A stretch of 6,003 nt of DNA from CAZTPJ01 sp964614515. GTDB taxonomy: Bacteria; Planctomycetota; Phycisphaerae; Phycisphaerales; UBA1924. A program made the position numbers and the translations under genes. The DNA is taken from contig CAZTPJ010000128.1 of the NCBI GenBank assembly GCA_964614515.1, positions 1 to 6,003 of the forward strand, read 5' to 3'. The notes under the pieces were generated by a model, which made no database searches, was not told the origin of the DNA, and saw only the letters and a list, made by a program, of their open reading frames with translations. Shown piece by piece: positions 1-5,344 of this stretch. Each line of letters begins with the position of its first letter. Within the stretch, counting starts at the first letter, position 1.

Positions 1-218
1 CAGGCGAGACGCCCGCACCACCGGATCAAGAGTGTGCAGGCGAGACGCCCGCACCTCCGGGTCAAGAGTGTGCAGGCGAGACGCCCGCACCACCGGATTC
101 AAGAGTGTGCAGGCGAGACGTCCGCACCACCGGATCAAGAGTGTGCAGGCGAGACGCCCGCACCACCGGGTTCAACGGAGTACACGCGAGACGCCCGCAC
201 CAACAGGTGCAAGAACAC
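1..218. repeat. Tandem array of six 36-37 bp hairpin-forming units
   Basis: Six head-to-tail units begin at 1, 37, 73, 110, 146 and 183. Each starts CAGGCGAGACGCCCGCACC and continues through ACCGG(A/G)T(T)CAAGAGTGTG. The first four are nearly identical and the last two decay (unit 6 starts CACGCGAGACGCCCGC). The array probably continues beyond the left edge. Within a unit, GCAGGCG and CGCCCGC flank AGA and form a 7 bp stem with one A-C mismatch; on the minus strand that position becomes a G-U wobble, so minus-strand RNA folds better. Units are a mixture of 36 and 37 bases, so no reading frame is kept and the open frames across it are not credible proteins. There are no unique spacers, so it is not a CRISPR. 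I recall similar GACGCCCGC repeats from planctomycete and verrucomicrobial genomes, but cannot confirm that here. Confidence 0.9.
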
Positions 219-229
219 AAGCAAAGAAG

Positions 230-316
230 CGGAGAGGGGGGGATTCGAACCCCCGATAGAGTTACCCCTATACAGCATTTCCAGTGCTGCTCCTTCAGCC
301 ACTCGGACACCTCTCC
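230..316 (-). tRNA. tRNA-Ser(GGA)
   Basis: The minus strand reads as a complete class II tRNA. The acceptor stem GGAGAGG (316-310) pairs with CCTCTCC (237-231), followed by discriminator G at 230, as expected for serine. The anticodon stem CAGCA/TGCTG encloses the loop CTGGAAA, with anticodon GGA at 282-280, reading UCC and UCU. A long variable arm (AGGGG...CTCTA region) and the T arm GGGGG-TTCGAAT-CCCCC follow. CCA is not encoded: the bases after the discriminator are CTT, so CCA must be added after transcription. The gene lies 39 bases downstream of the phosphatase gene on the same strand, with a possible own promoter between them, and its 3' end faces the tandem hairpin array 11 bases away. 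Confidence 0.97.
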
Positions 317-326
317 GGAAGGGGCA

Positions 327-334
327 AGTGTATG
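327..334 (-). promoter_or_regulatory. Possible -10 element for tRNA-Ser
   Basis: The minus strand carries CATACACT; its TACACT matches four of six bases of TATAAT. It ends 10 bases before the tRNA 5' end, so transcription would start just upstream of the mature tRNA. The hexamer 17 bases further upstream, TTCGGC, is a poor -35 match. The same octamer occurs before coaD. Weak evidence; the tRNA could also be read through from the phosphatase gene. Confidence 0.3.
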
Positions 335-355
335 CGCGATCGCCCCGACGCCGAA

Positions 356-1129
356 TCAGGGCGCTGGTATCGCGTGCCGAGGTTTGGCGAGGCGCGTGCT
401 CAGGGCCGTGCGAGCCGCCCAACGTCCGGCGATCAGCCCGATGGCGGCTCCGGCGATGACATCCGTGGGATAGTGCGCCTGTGTCAGCACCCGCGCGAAG
501 CAGACGACAACCGCCAGGAACACCGCGATGGGCTTGAGCCGTGGATACAGCGCCGCGAGGAACACGCTGCAAATGACCGCGAACGTCGCATGGCGCGAGG
601 GCATGGAACTAAGAGCGTGCCCGGCCGTCCACGCCGACTCGAGCGTCTTGACTCCGGACAACTCGATCGGATACTCGCCAAACGGGCCGACAATGTGGAG
701 GGGATCGTTCAGCCCCGGCCGTGGACGGGCGATGAGAAACTTAACCGCGTTGGCAGCGATCATCGCCACGACCGCCGCGACGCCCCAGTCAAGCAGGCGG
801 CGGCGATTTGCGGGATCGAGCAGAAAAATCACGGCCGCGATGATGAGGCTGAAGGTGAGTTGGCCGTATTGCTGCACGGCCTCGATTTCGCGTTTGAAGT
901 CGCCGTGAATGTTGAGCCGTCGAACCAGTTCGATGGCGGGGCCATCGAGCGGACGAAGTACGATCGCACCGATGAACCCGAGCAGCAGGGGGAGCGTCCA
1001 CCACCGGTATTGCCGGTGGAGCAGGAGCGGCGTGGCATCCCGTGTGGCGGCGATGGCAAGATGGACCCATCGCACCGGGGCGGGCAGGCCCCTCGTATAG
1101 TCGCGTGTCGTGCGAAGCGTTGACCACAT
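356..1129 (-). CDS. PAP2-superfamily membrane phosphatase
   Basis: This 257-residue protein has all three motifs of the PAP2 (type 2 phosphatidic acid phosphatase) superfamily: K130-x6-R137-P138, then P177-S-R-H180 (the common PSGH with Arg for Gly), then R213-x5-H219-x3-D223. By family knowledge, H219 is the phosphorylated nucleophile and H180 the acid/base. Hydrophobic segments near residues 45-60, 92-104, 116-128, 182-195, 199-211 and 224-236 fit a multi-spanning membrane enzyme with the active site at the outer face. Family substrates are lipid phosphates or pyrophosphates such as undecaprenyl pyrophosphate or phosphatidylglycerol phosphate; the exact one cannot be told. The ATG at 1129 is chosen because upstream codons would run deep into the divergent gene. 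A GTG at 1075 is an alternative. No clear ribosome binding site is visible. The divergent glycosyltransferase hints at a shared role in envelope lipid-carrier chemistry (inference). Confidence 0.9.
   Translation of the reverse strand: MWSTLRTTRDYTRGLPAPVRWVHLAIAATRDATPLLLHRQYRWWTLPLLLGFIGAIVLRPLDGPAIELVRRLNIHGDFKREIEAVQQYGQLTFSLIIAAVIFLLDPANRRRLLDWGVAAVVAMIAANAVKFLIARPRPGLNDPLHIVGPFGEYPIELSGVKTLESAWTAGHALSSMPSRHATFAVICSVFLAALYPRLKPIAVFLAVVVCFARVLTQAHYPTDVIAGAAIGLIAGRWAARTALSTRLAKPRHAIPAP
1096..1101 (+). promoter_or_regulatory. Possible -10 element for the glycosyltransferase-truB operon
   Basis: TATAGT matches five of six bases of TATAAT and lies inside the 5' end of the divergent phosphatase gene. 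A start point about seven bases downstream would fall near 1108, giving a leader of about 20 bases to the ATG at 1128, or an almost leaderless message if the GTG at 1110 is used. No -35 hexamer is recognisable at normal spacing. Confidence 0.3.
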
Positions 1130-3050
1130 GCAGGAAGGCTCTGTCGTTGGCGAAACACCGGCGTCGGCGGGGCGTGGAGGGTGGCGTGGGCTGATCGGGC
1201 TGCTGCTGATCGTCCTTGCAGTGTATGTGCCCGGACAGTGGACGATTCCCGTCGTCGATCGAGACGAGGCAAGATTCGCGCAGGCCAGCCGGCAGATGCT
1301 CGAAAGCCTCACGCTGCCGCGGGATCAACGCGACCTGCGCCCGATCGCGCCCAACGACCACGGCCGGCTCACCGGTGGGCTGCACGCGGGGGGCGTGGTC
1401 GTGCCGATGCTGGCGGAACGGCCGCGACTGAACAAGCCGCCGATGATTTATTGGCTTCAGGCGGGCAGCGCGTTTGTGTTGACCGGCGGCAAGGCGGAGC
1501 GCGACGCGATCTGGATGTACCGCGTGCCATCGTTGGTCGCGGGCGTGGTGTGCGTGCTGCTGACGTGGCGGCTGGGCGTAATGATGATCGGGGCGATGGG
1601 CGGGTGGCTTGCAGGGGCGTGCATCGCGGTGAGTCCGGTGTTCGCGTGGGAGGGTCATCAGGCGCGGGCGGACATGGTGCTGGTGGCCGTGACGCTCCTG
1701 GGGATGATGGCATTGTGGAAGGTGTATGTGAGCGGGTTAGGAGGGGGGGGAAACATGGCCACTCAAAGCAGTGGCCATGGCACACAAGATCTCCATGGCA
1801 CACGCGGACGCACACTGTGGTGGGCGGTTGTCTTCTGGGTCGCGATGGGGCTTGGAATACTGACCAAGGGGCCGATCACGCCGATGGTCGCGGCGTTGGC
1901 GGTCGTGACGTTGTGCATCGTGCATCGGCGCGTGCGGTGGGTGCTGGGGCTACGGCCGTTGGTGGGGATCGTGATCGTCGCGGCGATGGTGGGGCCTTGG
2001 GTGTGGGCGGTGGGTGAACGAGTTGGCTGGGATCTGTATACGAACGTGGTCGTCGATGAGACGCTGGGTCGCAGCGTATCGGCGAAAGAGGGGCACTGGG
2101 GTCCGCCGGGATATCACGCGCTGTTCGTGATGGTGCTGCTCTGGCCGGGATCGCTGGCGATCGTGCAGGGGTTGGTGGGCGGCTGGCGGAGCGTGCGAAT
2201 GGGTGAGGGGGGGGGATTGACGTTCGCGATGGCGTGGGTTGTGCCGAGTTGGGCCGTGTTTGAGATCGTGGGGACGAAACTGCCGCATTACACGATGCCG
2301 CTGTATCCGGGACTGCTGATGCTGGCGTTGAGCGTCGTGGTGAACATGGCCACGCAAAGCCGTGGCCATGGCACATGGGCAATGGGAATCGGCGGGCATT
2401 CGCGGCGTGTGTGGCGTGGCGTGGGGTTGGCCGTGTGCGCGGGACCGACGGTGGGGTTGACCGCACTGATGGTTTCTGATCCATCATGGCGCGGGGAGAT
2501 TTCGTGGCCTGCGATGACGGCCGGCTGGGTGCTGGCGGTGCTGGCCGTGGCAATGGTGATGCGCGGGGCACGACGACTGACTTCTGTTGGCCCGGTGGCG
2601 ACGATTCGCGCGGGCGTGATCGCAGGGTGCATCGCCAGCGTGGCGACCATCGGCCTGATCCTGCCCAGCGCACGCCCGGTGTGGGTGAGCGATGCGATAG
2701 GTCGAGCGATTCGCGAGGCTGATCCCGCGGGCGCACGGCCGGTGGGCATGGTGTCGTTCCATGAGGACAGTTTGATCTATCACACGCGCGGGCGGATCGT
2801 GCGGGTCAATGAAGATCAGATGGGTCAGTGGTGGCGAGAACATCCGGATGGCATGCTCGTGATTCCTGAATCGCTGGTGCTGCGAAGTCATGGCGTGCTG
2901 GCGCGGGCGAGCGGTGTGAACTATTCGCGCGGGCAGCGCGCGGACCTGGCGCTGGTGACCTGGTGGCGGCCATCGCCCGAAGATGCGGGAGAGCCGCCTT
3001 CCGGCCAAGGGGGGGGGACGCCCGCAACGGCCGTGGAGCCTTCGCCATGA
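1128..3050 (+). CDS. ArnT/PMT-like membrane glycosyltransferase
   Basis: This 640-residue polytopic protein resembles the ArnT/PMT_2 group of GT-C glycosyltransferases, which move a sugar from a polyprenyl-phosphate donor to an acceptor at the outer membrane face. After a first membrane segment (about 20-36) comes VVDRDEARFAQA (43-52) with the acidic D46-E47 typical of the first periplasmic loop, RPRLNKPPMIYWLQA (98-112), HQARAD (177-182), LTKGPI (245-250) and LPHYTMPLYPG (385-395). All are recognisable family landmarks. A hydrophilic domain at about 518-640 ends the protein. About 28 residues (roughly 61-88) separate the DEAR and LNKPP motifs beyond what ArnT has. Two copies of a palindromic repeat are translated in loops between membrane segments as NMATQS(S/R)GHGT (209-219 and 406-416), so they may be tolerated insertions. 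The start could also be GTG at 1110 (646 residues). The stop overlaps the truB start. Acceptor and donor are unknown. Confidence 0.88.
   Translation: MQEGSVVGETPASAGRGGWRGLIGLLLIVLAVYVPGQWTIPVVDRDEARFAQASRQMLESLTLPRDQRDLRPIAPNDHGRLTGGLHAGGVVVPMLAERPRLNKPPMIYWLQAGSAFVLTGGKAERDAIWMYRVPSLVAGVVCVLLTWRLGVMMIGAMGGWLAGACIAVSPVFAWEGHQARADMVLVAVTLLGMMALWKVYVSGLGGGGNMATQSSGHGTQDLHGTRGRTLWWAVVFWVAMGLGILTKGPITPMVAALAVVTLCIVHRRVRWVLGLRPLVGIVIVAAMVGPWVWAVGERVGWDLYTNVVVDETLGRSVSAKEGHWGPPGYHALFVMVLLWPGSLAIVQGLVGGWRSVRMGEGGGLTFAMAWVVPSWAVFEIVGTKLPHYTMPLYPGLLMLALSVVVNMATQSRGHGTWAMGIGGHSRRVWRGVGLAVCAGPTVGLTALMVSDPSWRGEISWPAMTAGWVLAVLAVAMVMRGARRLTSVGPVATIRAGVIAGCIASVATIGLILPSARPVWVSDAIGRAIREADPAGARPVGMVSFHEDSLIYHTRGRIVRVNEDQMGQWWREHPDGMLVIPESLVLRSHGVLARASGVNYSRGQRADLALVTWWRPSPEDAGEPPSGQGGGTPATAVEPSP
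1743..1750 (+). repeat. G8 homopolymer in the glycosyltransferase gene
   Basis: Eight consecutive G encode part of a glycine run (GLGGGGN, residues 203-209) just before the first palindrome insertion. A one-base slip would frameshift the gene after about residue 208. Confidence 0.9.
1752..1784 (+). repeat. Palindromic repeat, copy A1, inside the glycosyltransferase gene
   Basis: Arm CATGGCCACT (1754-1763) and its exact complement AGTGGCCATG (1770-1779) enclose the loop CAAAGC, followed by GCACA. The 33 bases match copy A2 at 2343-2375 except for two positions, which are partners in the loop-closing pair (T-A here, G-C there). It is read in frame as NMATQSSGHGT, in a loop between two membrane segments. 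Confidence 0.95.
1793..1803 (+). repeat. Direct half-repeat of the A1 tail
   Basis: CCATGGCACAC repeats exactly the sequence at 1775-1785, the 3' end of copy A1. It looks like a truncated second copy with only the tail and adds a second HGT tripeptide (LHGTRGRT). Confidence 0.6.
2207..2215 (+). repeat. G9 homopolymer in the glycosyltransferase gene
   Basis: Nine consecutive G in GEGGGL (residues 359-364), between two membrane segments. Slippage here would remove the C-terminal part of the protein. Confidence 0.9.
2343..2375 (+). repeat. Palindromic repeat, copy A2, inside the glycosyltransferase gene
   Basis: Arms CATGGCCACG (2345-2354) and CGTGGCCATG (2361-2370) pair perfectly over 10 bp around the loop CAAAGC, then GCACA. 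It is read in frame as NMATQSRGHGT, in the same frame as copy A1, again in a loop just after a membrane segment. Confidence 0.95.
3009..3017 (+). repeat. G9 homopolymer near the end of the glycosyltransferase gene
   Basis: Nine consecutive G encode part of GQGGGTPA in the C-terminal tail, about 30 bases before the truB start. Slippage would alter the last residues and could remove the overlapping stop that couples the gene to truB. Confidence 0.9.
3035..3038 (+). promoter_or_regulatory. Ribosome binding site for truB
   Basis: GGAG lies eight bases before the ATG at 3047, inside the end of the upstream gene. It supports that ATG over in-frame starts further upstream such as 2963. Confidence 0.6.
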
Positions 3051-3784
3051 GCGACGCGGCCACGCTTCCTACGGGCATCCTTGTCGTGGACAAGCCCAAG
3101 CACGTTTCATCCACGCACGTCGTGCGCATCGTCAAGCGTCGACTGACCAACGCGGGCGTGGCGAAATCGGTGAAGGTGGGCCATGCGGGCACGCTTGATC
3201 CGTTGGCCACGGGCGTGATCGTGGTGCTCGTGGGCAAGGCGACGAAACTGTGCGATCGCGTGATGGCCGGGGCGAAGGAGTACATCGCCGACGTGGACCT
3301 GTCGCGCCGTTCCACGACCGACGATGAAGAGGGCGAGATCACCGAGATCAGTCTGCTACGGCCGCCGGAGCGGGCGGAAGTTGAAGCGGCGTGCGCGACG
3401 TTCGTCGGTGTGATTCAGCAGCGTCCGCCGGCGCACAGCGCGGTGTGGGTGCGCGGCGAGCGCGCGTATGACCTTGCCCGCAAGGGCCGCACGCTCGATC
3501 TGGCGGCGCGGGCGGTGCGGGTCGATGCGATCGAGATTCTGCGATATGAGTTCCCGATCGTGACGCTGCGCGTGGCGTGCGGCAAGGGCGTGTACATCCG
3601 CAGCCTCGCCCGTGATCTGGGCGAGACGCTCGGAGGGGGGGGGATGCTGACGGCCTTGCGGCGGACGCGAGTCGGGCCGTTTCGCGTGGAGCAGGCGACG
3701 CACCTTGACGAAGTGCCGGATCCCTTGCCGCTCTCGCGGCTGCTGCCCGTGTCGAGCGTGGATGTGGAAGATTCGCGAGAGTAG
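3047..3784 (+). CDS. truB: tRNA pseudouridine(55) synthase TruB
   Basis: TruB converts U55 in the T loop of most tRNAs to pseudouridine. The 245-residue protein carries the family core: GILVVDKPKHVSS (10-22), then GHAGTLDPLATG (45-56) with catalytic Asp51, KEYIADVDL after it, QRPPAHSAVWVRGERAYDLARKG for the usual Q-x-PP-x-x-SA segment, and GKGVYIRSLARDLGETLGGGG before LRRTRVGPF. It is shorter than the E. coli enzyme (314 residues), with little sequence after the catalytic domain, so the C-terminal PUA-like domain is probably absent; shorter versions exist in the family. Its ATG overlaps the upstream stop as ATGA and has a GGAG site, so it is probably translationally coupled to the glycosyltransferase. 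A G9 tract lies in the conserved LGGGGML segment. Confidence 0.97.
   Translation: MSDAATLPTGILVVDKPKHVSSTHVVRIVKRRLTNAGVAKSVKVGHAGTLDPLATGVIVVLVGKATKLCDRVMAGAKEYIADVDLSRRSTTDDEEGEITEISLLRPPERAEVEAACATFVGVIQQRPPAHSAVWVRGERAYDLARKGRTLDLAARAVRVDAIEILRYEFPIVTLRVACGKGVYIRSLARDLGETLGGGGMLTALRRTRVGPFRVEQATHLDEVPDPLPLSRLLPVSSVDVEDSRE
3635..3643 (+). repeat. G9 homopolymer inside truB
   Basis: Nine consecutive G encode glycines in LGGGGML, where TruB proteins usually have a mixed LG(C/A)G segment. A one-base slip would shift the frame for the last 45 or so residues. Confidence 0.9.
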
Positions 3785-3841
3785 CAGCGAGGTGCGCGGA
3801 CGGGTTCAATGGCTCGCGCGATCGGCTTGTGTGAGATCACG
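3785..3841. other. Convergent intergenic gap after truB
   Basis: These 57 bases separate the convergent stops of truB and the minus-strand membrane protein. I see no strong GC hairpin followed by a T run in either direction, so no intrinsic terminator can be named. Confidence 0.6.
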
Positions 3842-5116
3842 CTACGTTTCGTCGGTGGTTGGTTGTCGCTGGATGCGGATGGGGGGGGCGGCTTCGGCCG
3901 TGGCGTCCGCGCGAGCGCTCATGGCCTGGGCCATGGTGCCTTCGATCATGCCGGGCATCCAGAGTTCGGCCCAGTCCTGGCCATCGTGCGCCTGACGCAG
4001 CAGCAGATAGAGGATCGTCGAGGCGGAGAAGAAAAAACTGACCGCGAAGGCCCCGACGATCACGCGCGGGATGAGAATCCAGAGTCGAATGATCTGAGCG
4101 GTTGTGCCTTGCGGGCCTTCGATCGGCTCGGCGAGCGTGACTCGCGCTGCGCCCCCGCGCTCCGGGACCTGGGCAGCGCGGTGAACGATGTCCCGCGCGG
4201 TTTCATCCGCGAAGAGCGTCGACGCCCAGCCCGTAAAGCCAATCGCCGCCCGGGCGATCAGATCAAAGATGACCACCGACAACCATCCCAGCATCAGCGC
4301 AATCAGCCCAAAAATCAGCAACCGCAGCGGCCGACCGAGGACATACGCGAACGCACGCTGAATCGCATCCAGGCCGTCAGCGCCCTCACAGGCCACGGCC
4401 GGAATGAGCATCGGCGTACCGAGGATATAGCACGCGAGCAAGGCGACGGTGATGGCGCCGGCGATGAGCATGAAGCCGTAGAACACCGCGCCAAAGAACT
4501 GCATTCCGCTGAAGCCCAGCAACAGCCAGCCCACCGCGCTCATCGCCAGCGTCAGGATCGTGGCCACGAACAGCGGCAGCAGCACGGCCACCAGGAGCGA
4601 ACCCATGCGCCCCACCGCGAACGCCAGCCCCTTGCGAAACGAAACGAGTACACCAAGCGAAAAGTCACACGCGACCATGCGCGAGATGGCACACCCGCCG
4701 ACAGCCCAGACGAGAATGATCGGAATGCCCAGCACGAACGGGCGAAAGCCATAGCGTTCCCAGAGTTTGGGTACGGTGATGGTGAAAAGCGACTCGACCT
4801 TGTCCCGCACGAGTTGCACATCGAGTTGCACAACGCCCGTCGCCACACCGTTGACCGCGCCGATGATGTGACTGAAGAGGAACCCGGCCATGTTCGGCTG
4901 CGGGGGGTCGAGATTGAACCGCGCCGCCTCGCCGATCAAGAGGGTTGCGATGAGCATCAGCAGGGCGATGGCCAGCCGCGACGGGCGAAGCGCGAGCGCG
5001 GCCGCACGAAACAGCCGCGGCCAGAGCAAGTCCGCCGTGATATCGGCCAGGCGCACGGCGCGAGCGGTGGAGTCAAGATGGGTCGAAGGCGGTGTGGCCG
5101 GGTCATTGGACGCCAT
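3842..5116 (-). CDS. Multi-spanning membrane protein of unknown function
   Basis: This 424-residue protein is not assigned to a named family. Strong hydrophobic segments lie near 47-66, 127-145, 171-200, 211-241, 263-290 and 345-374. They are preceded by a basic amphipathic stretch (WPRLFRAAALALRPSR, 32-47) and followed by a polar, Ala-rich tail. The segment EGADGLDAIQRAFAYVLGRPLR (244-265), between two membrane regions, looks like a conserved cytoplasmic loop and recalls planctomycete hypothetical membrane proteins (memory, not verified). The tail motif HDGQDWAELWMPGM (377-390) may be another conserved element. The ATG at 5116 is favoured by a GAGG six bases upstream (5126-5123) and because further upstream the same open frame runs into palindromic repeats. 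ATGs at 5212 and 5347 are therefore unlikely. It lies downstream of coaD on the same strand across a 275 bp spacer. A G8 tract (C8 on its coding strand) sits near its 3' end. Confidence 0.85.
   Translation of the reverse strand: MASNDPATPPSTHLDSTARAVRLADITADLLWPRLFRAAALALRPSRLAIALLMLIATLLIGEAARFNLDPPQPNMAGFLFSHIIGAVNGVATGVVQLDVQLVRDKVESLFTITVPKLWERYGFRPFVLGIPIILVWAVGGCAISRMVACDFSLGVLVSFRKGLAFAVGRMGSLLVAVLLPLFVATILTLAMSAVGWLLLGFSGMQFFGAVFYGFMLIAGAITVALLACYILGTPMLIPAVACEGADGLDAIQRAFAYVLGRPLRLLIFGLIALMLGWLSVVIFDLIARAAIGFTGWASTLFADETARDIVHRAAQVPERGGAARVTLAEPIEGPQGTTAQIIRLWILIPRVIVGAFAVSFFFSASTILYLLLRQAHDGQDWAELWMPGMIEGTMAQAMSARADATAEAAPPIRIQRQPTTDET
3881..3888 (+). repeat. G8 homopolymer opposite the membrane-protein gene
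   Basis: Eight G on the plus strand read as C8 in the minus-strand gene, encoding the PP of AAPPIR near the C-terminus (about residue 411). Slippage would change only the last dozen or so residues. Confidence 0.9.
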
Positions 5117-5122
5117 GGTGCG

Positions 5123-5126
5123 CCTC
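5123..5126 (-). promoter_or_regulatory. Ribosome binding site for the membrane protein
   Basis: The minus strand reads GAGG, then six bases, then ATG at 5116. This decides the start against ATGs at 5212 and 5347 in the same frame. Confidence 0.5.
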
Positions 5127-5205
5127 GAGGGTGCGTGAAGGCCCCAGGTGAAGGGGGGCGGGCACGATGGTAGGCGCTGGGGCGTGGTGGGCGCATGGGG
5201 ATCGT

Positions 5206-5234
5206 GTGCCATCGACCGCGCTTCGCGGTCGGTG
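5206..5234 (-). repeat. Palindromic repeat, copy C
   Basis: On the minus strand, arm CACCGACCGC (5234-5225), loop GAAGC and arm GCGGTCGATG (5219-5210) are followed by GCAC (5209-5206). Nine of ten arm positions pair; the tenth is A-C on this strand and T-G on the other. Arm length, the AAGC loop end and the ATG-GCAC tail match copies A1, A2 and B although most stem bases differ. It lies in the spacer between the membrane protein and coaD. Confidence 0.85.
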
Positions 5235-5242
5235 CGTGGGGC

Positions 5243-5281
5243 GTGCGTTGAGAACCTCCGTGCAACGGACGCCCAACGCAC
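5243..5281. repeat. Inverted repeat GTGCGTTG / CAACGCAC with nested hairpin
   Basis: The 8 bp arms at 5243-5250 and 5274-5281 are exact complements. Between them TCCGT (5257-5261) and ACGGA (5265-5269) form a nested stem around GCA. It shares its last base with the next inverted repeat, so the two are directly abutting. Confidence 0.75.
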
Positions 5282-5310
5282 CGACTTGCTCCGAAGACTC
5301 CGCAAGTCGG
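5281..5310. repeat. Inverted repeat CCGACTTGC / GCAAGTCGG
   Basis: Perfect 9 bp arms (5281-5289 and 5302-5310) surround a 12-base loop containing CGAAGA. The flanks CAC on the left and AAGCAC on the right loosely recall the A/B/C family, but the loop is longer and the ATGGCAC tail is missing, so membership is uncertain. Confidence 0.8.
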
Positions 5311-5344
5311 AAGCACAACACGCAGCCGTGCCCGATGGCAGGAG

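Noticed and set aside
1..218. CRISPR array
   Set aside because: Units are contiguous and nearly identical over their whole length, with no unique spacers and no cas genes nearby.
236..242. G7 run as a further slippage tract
   Set aside because: It is explained by the T-arm and acceptor stem of the tRNA, which require these bases.
62..310. Minus-strand open frame beginning MSEWLKEQHWKCC
   Set aside because: It is simply the translated tRNA-Ser(GGA) sequence followed by the repeat array.
230..316. tRNA-linked integrated element (attachment site at the tRNA 3' end)
   Set aside because: No integrase, no second copy of the tRNA 3' end and no phage or plasmid gene is visible in the window.
32..459. 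Arg- and Pro-rich small proteins across the tandem repeat, in several frames
   Set aside because: Unit length switches between 36 and 37 bases, so no frame is preserved, and the frames run into the tRNA gene.
284..1123. Long plus-strand open frame opposite the phosphatase
   Set aside because: The product is rich in Arg, Asp and Glu without recognisable motifs, and the minus strand encodes all three PAP2 motifs here.
789..1658. Minus-strand open frame spanning the phosphatase and glycosyltransferase starts
   Set aside because: Its product is Arg-, His- and Pro-rich without motifs and overlaps two well-supported genes in other frames.
1876..2736. Minus-strand open frame inside the glycosyltransferase
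   Set aside because: A Pro/Ser/Arg-rich shadow lacking any motif; the opposite strand holds the glycosyltransferase membrane segments.
3809..5173. Long plus-strand open frame (454 codons) opposite the membrane protein
   Set aside because: Its composition is low complexity (Arg, Gln, His, Glu), typical of antisense shadows in GC-rich DNA. The minus strand gives well-spaced membrane segments and a ribosome binding site.
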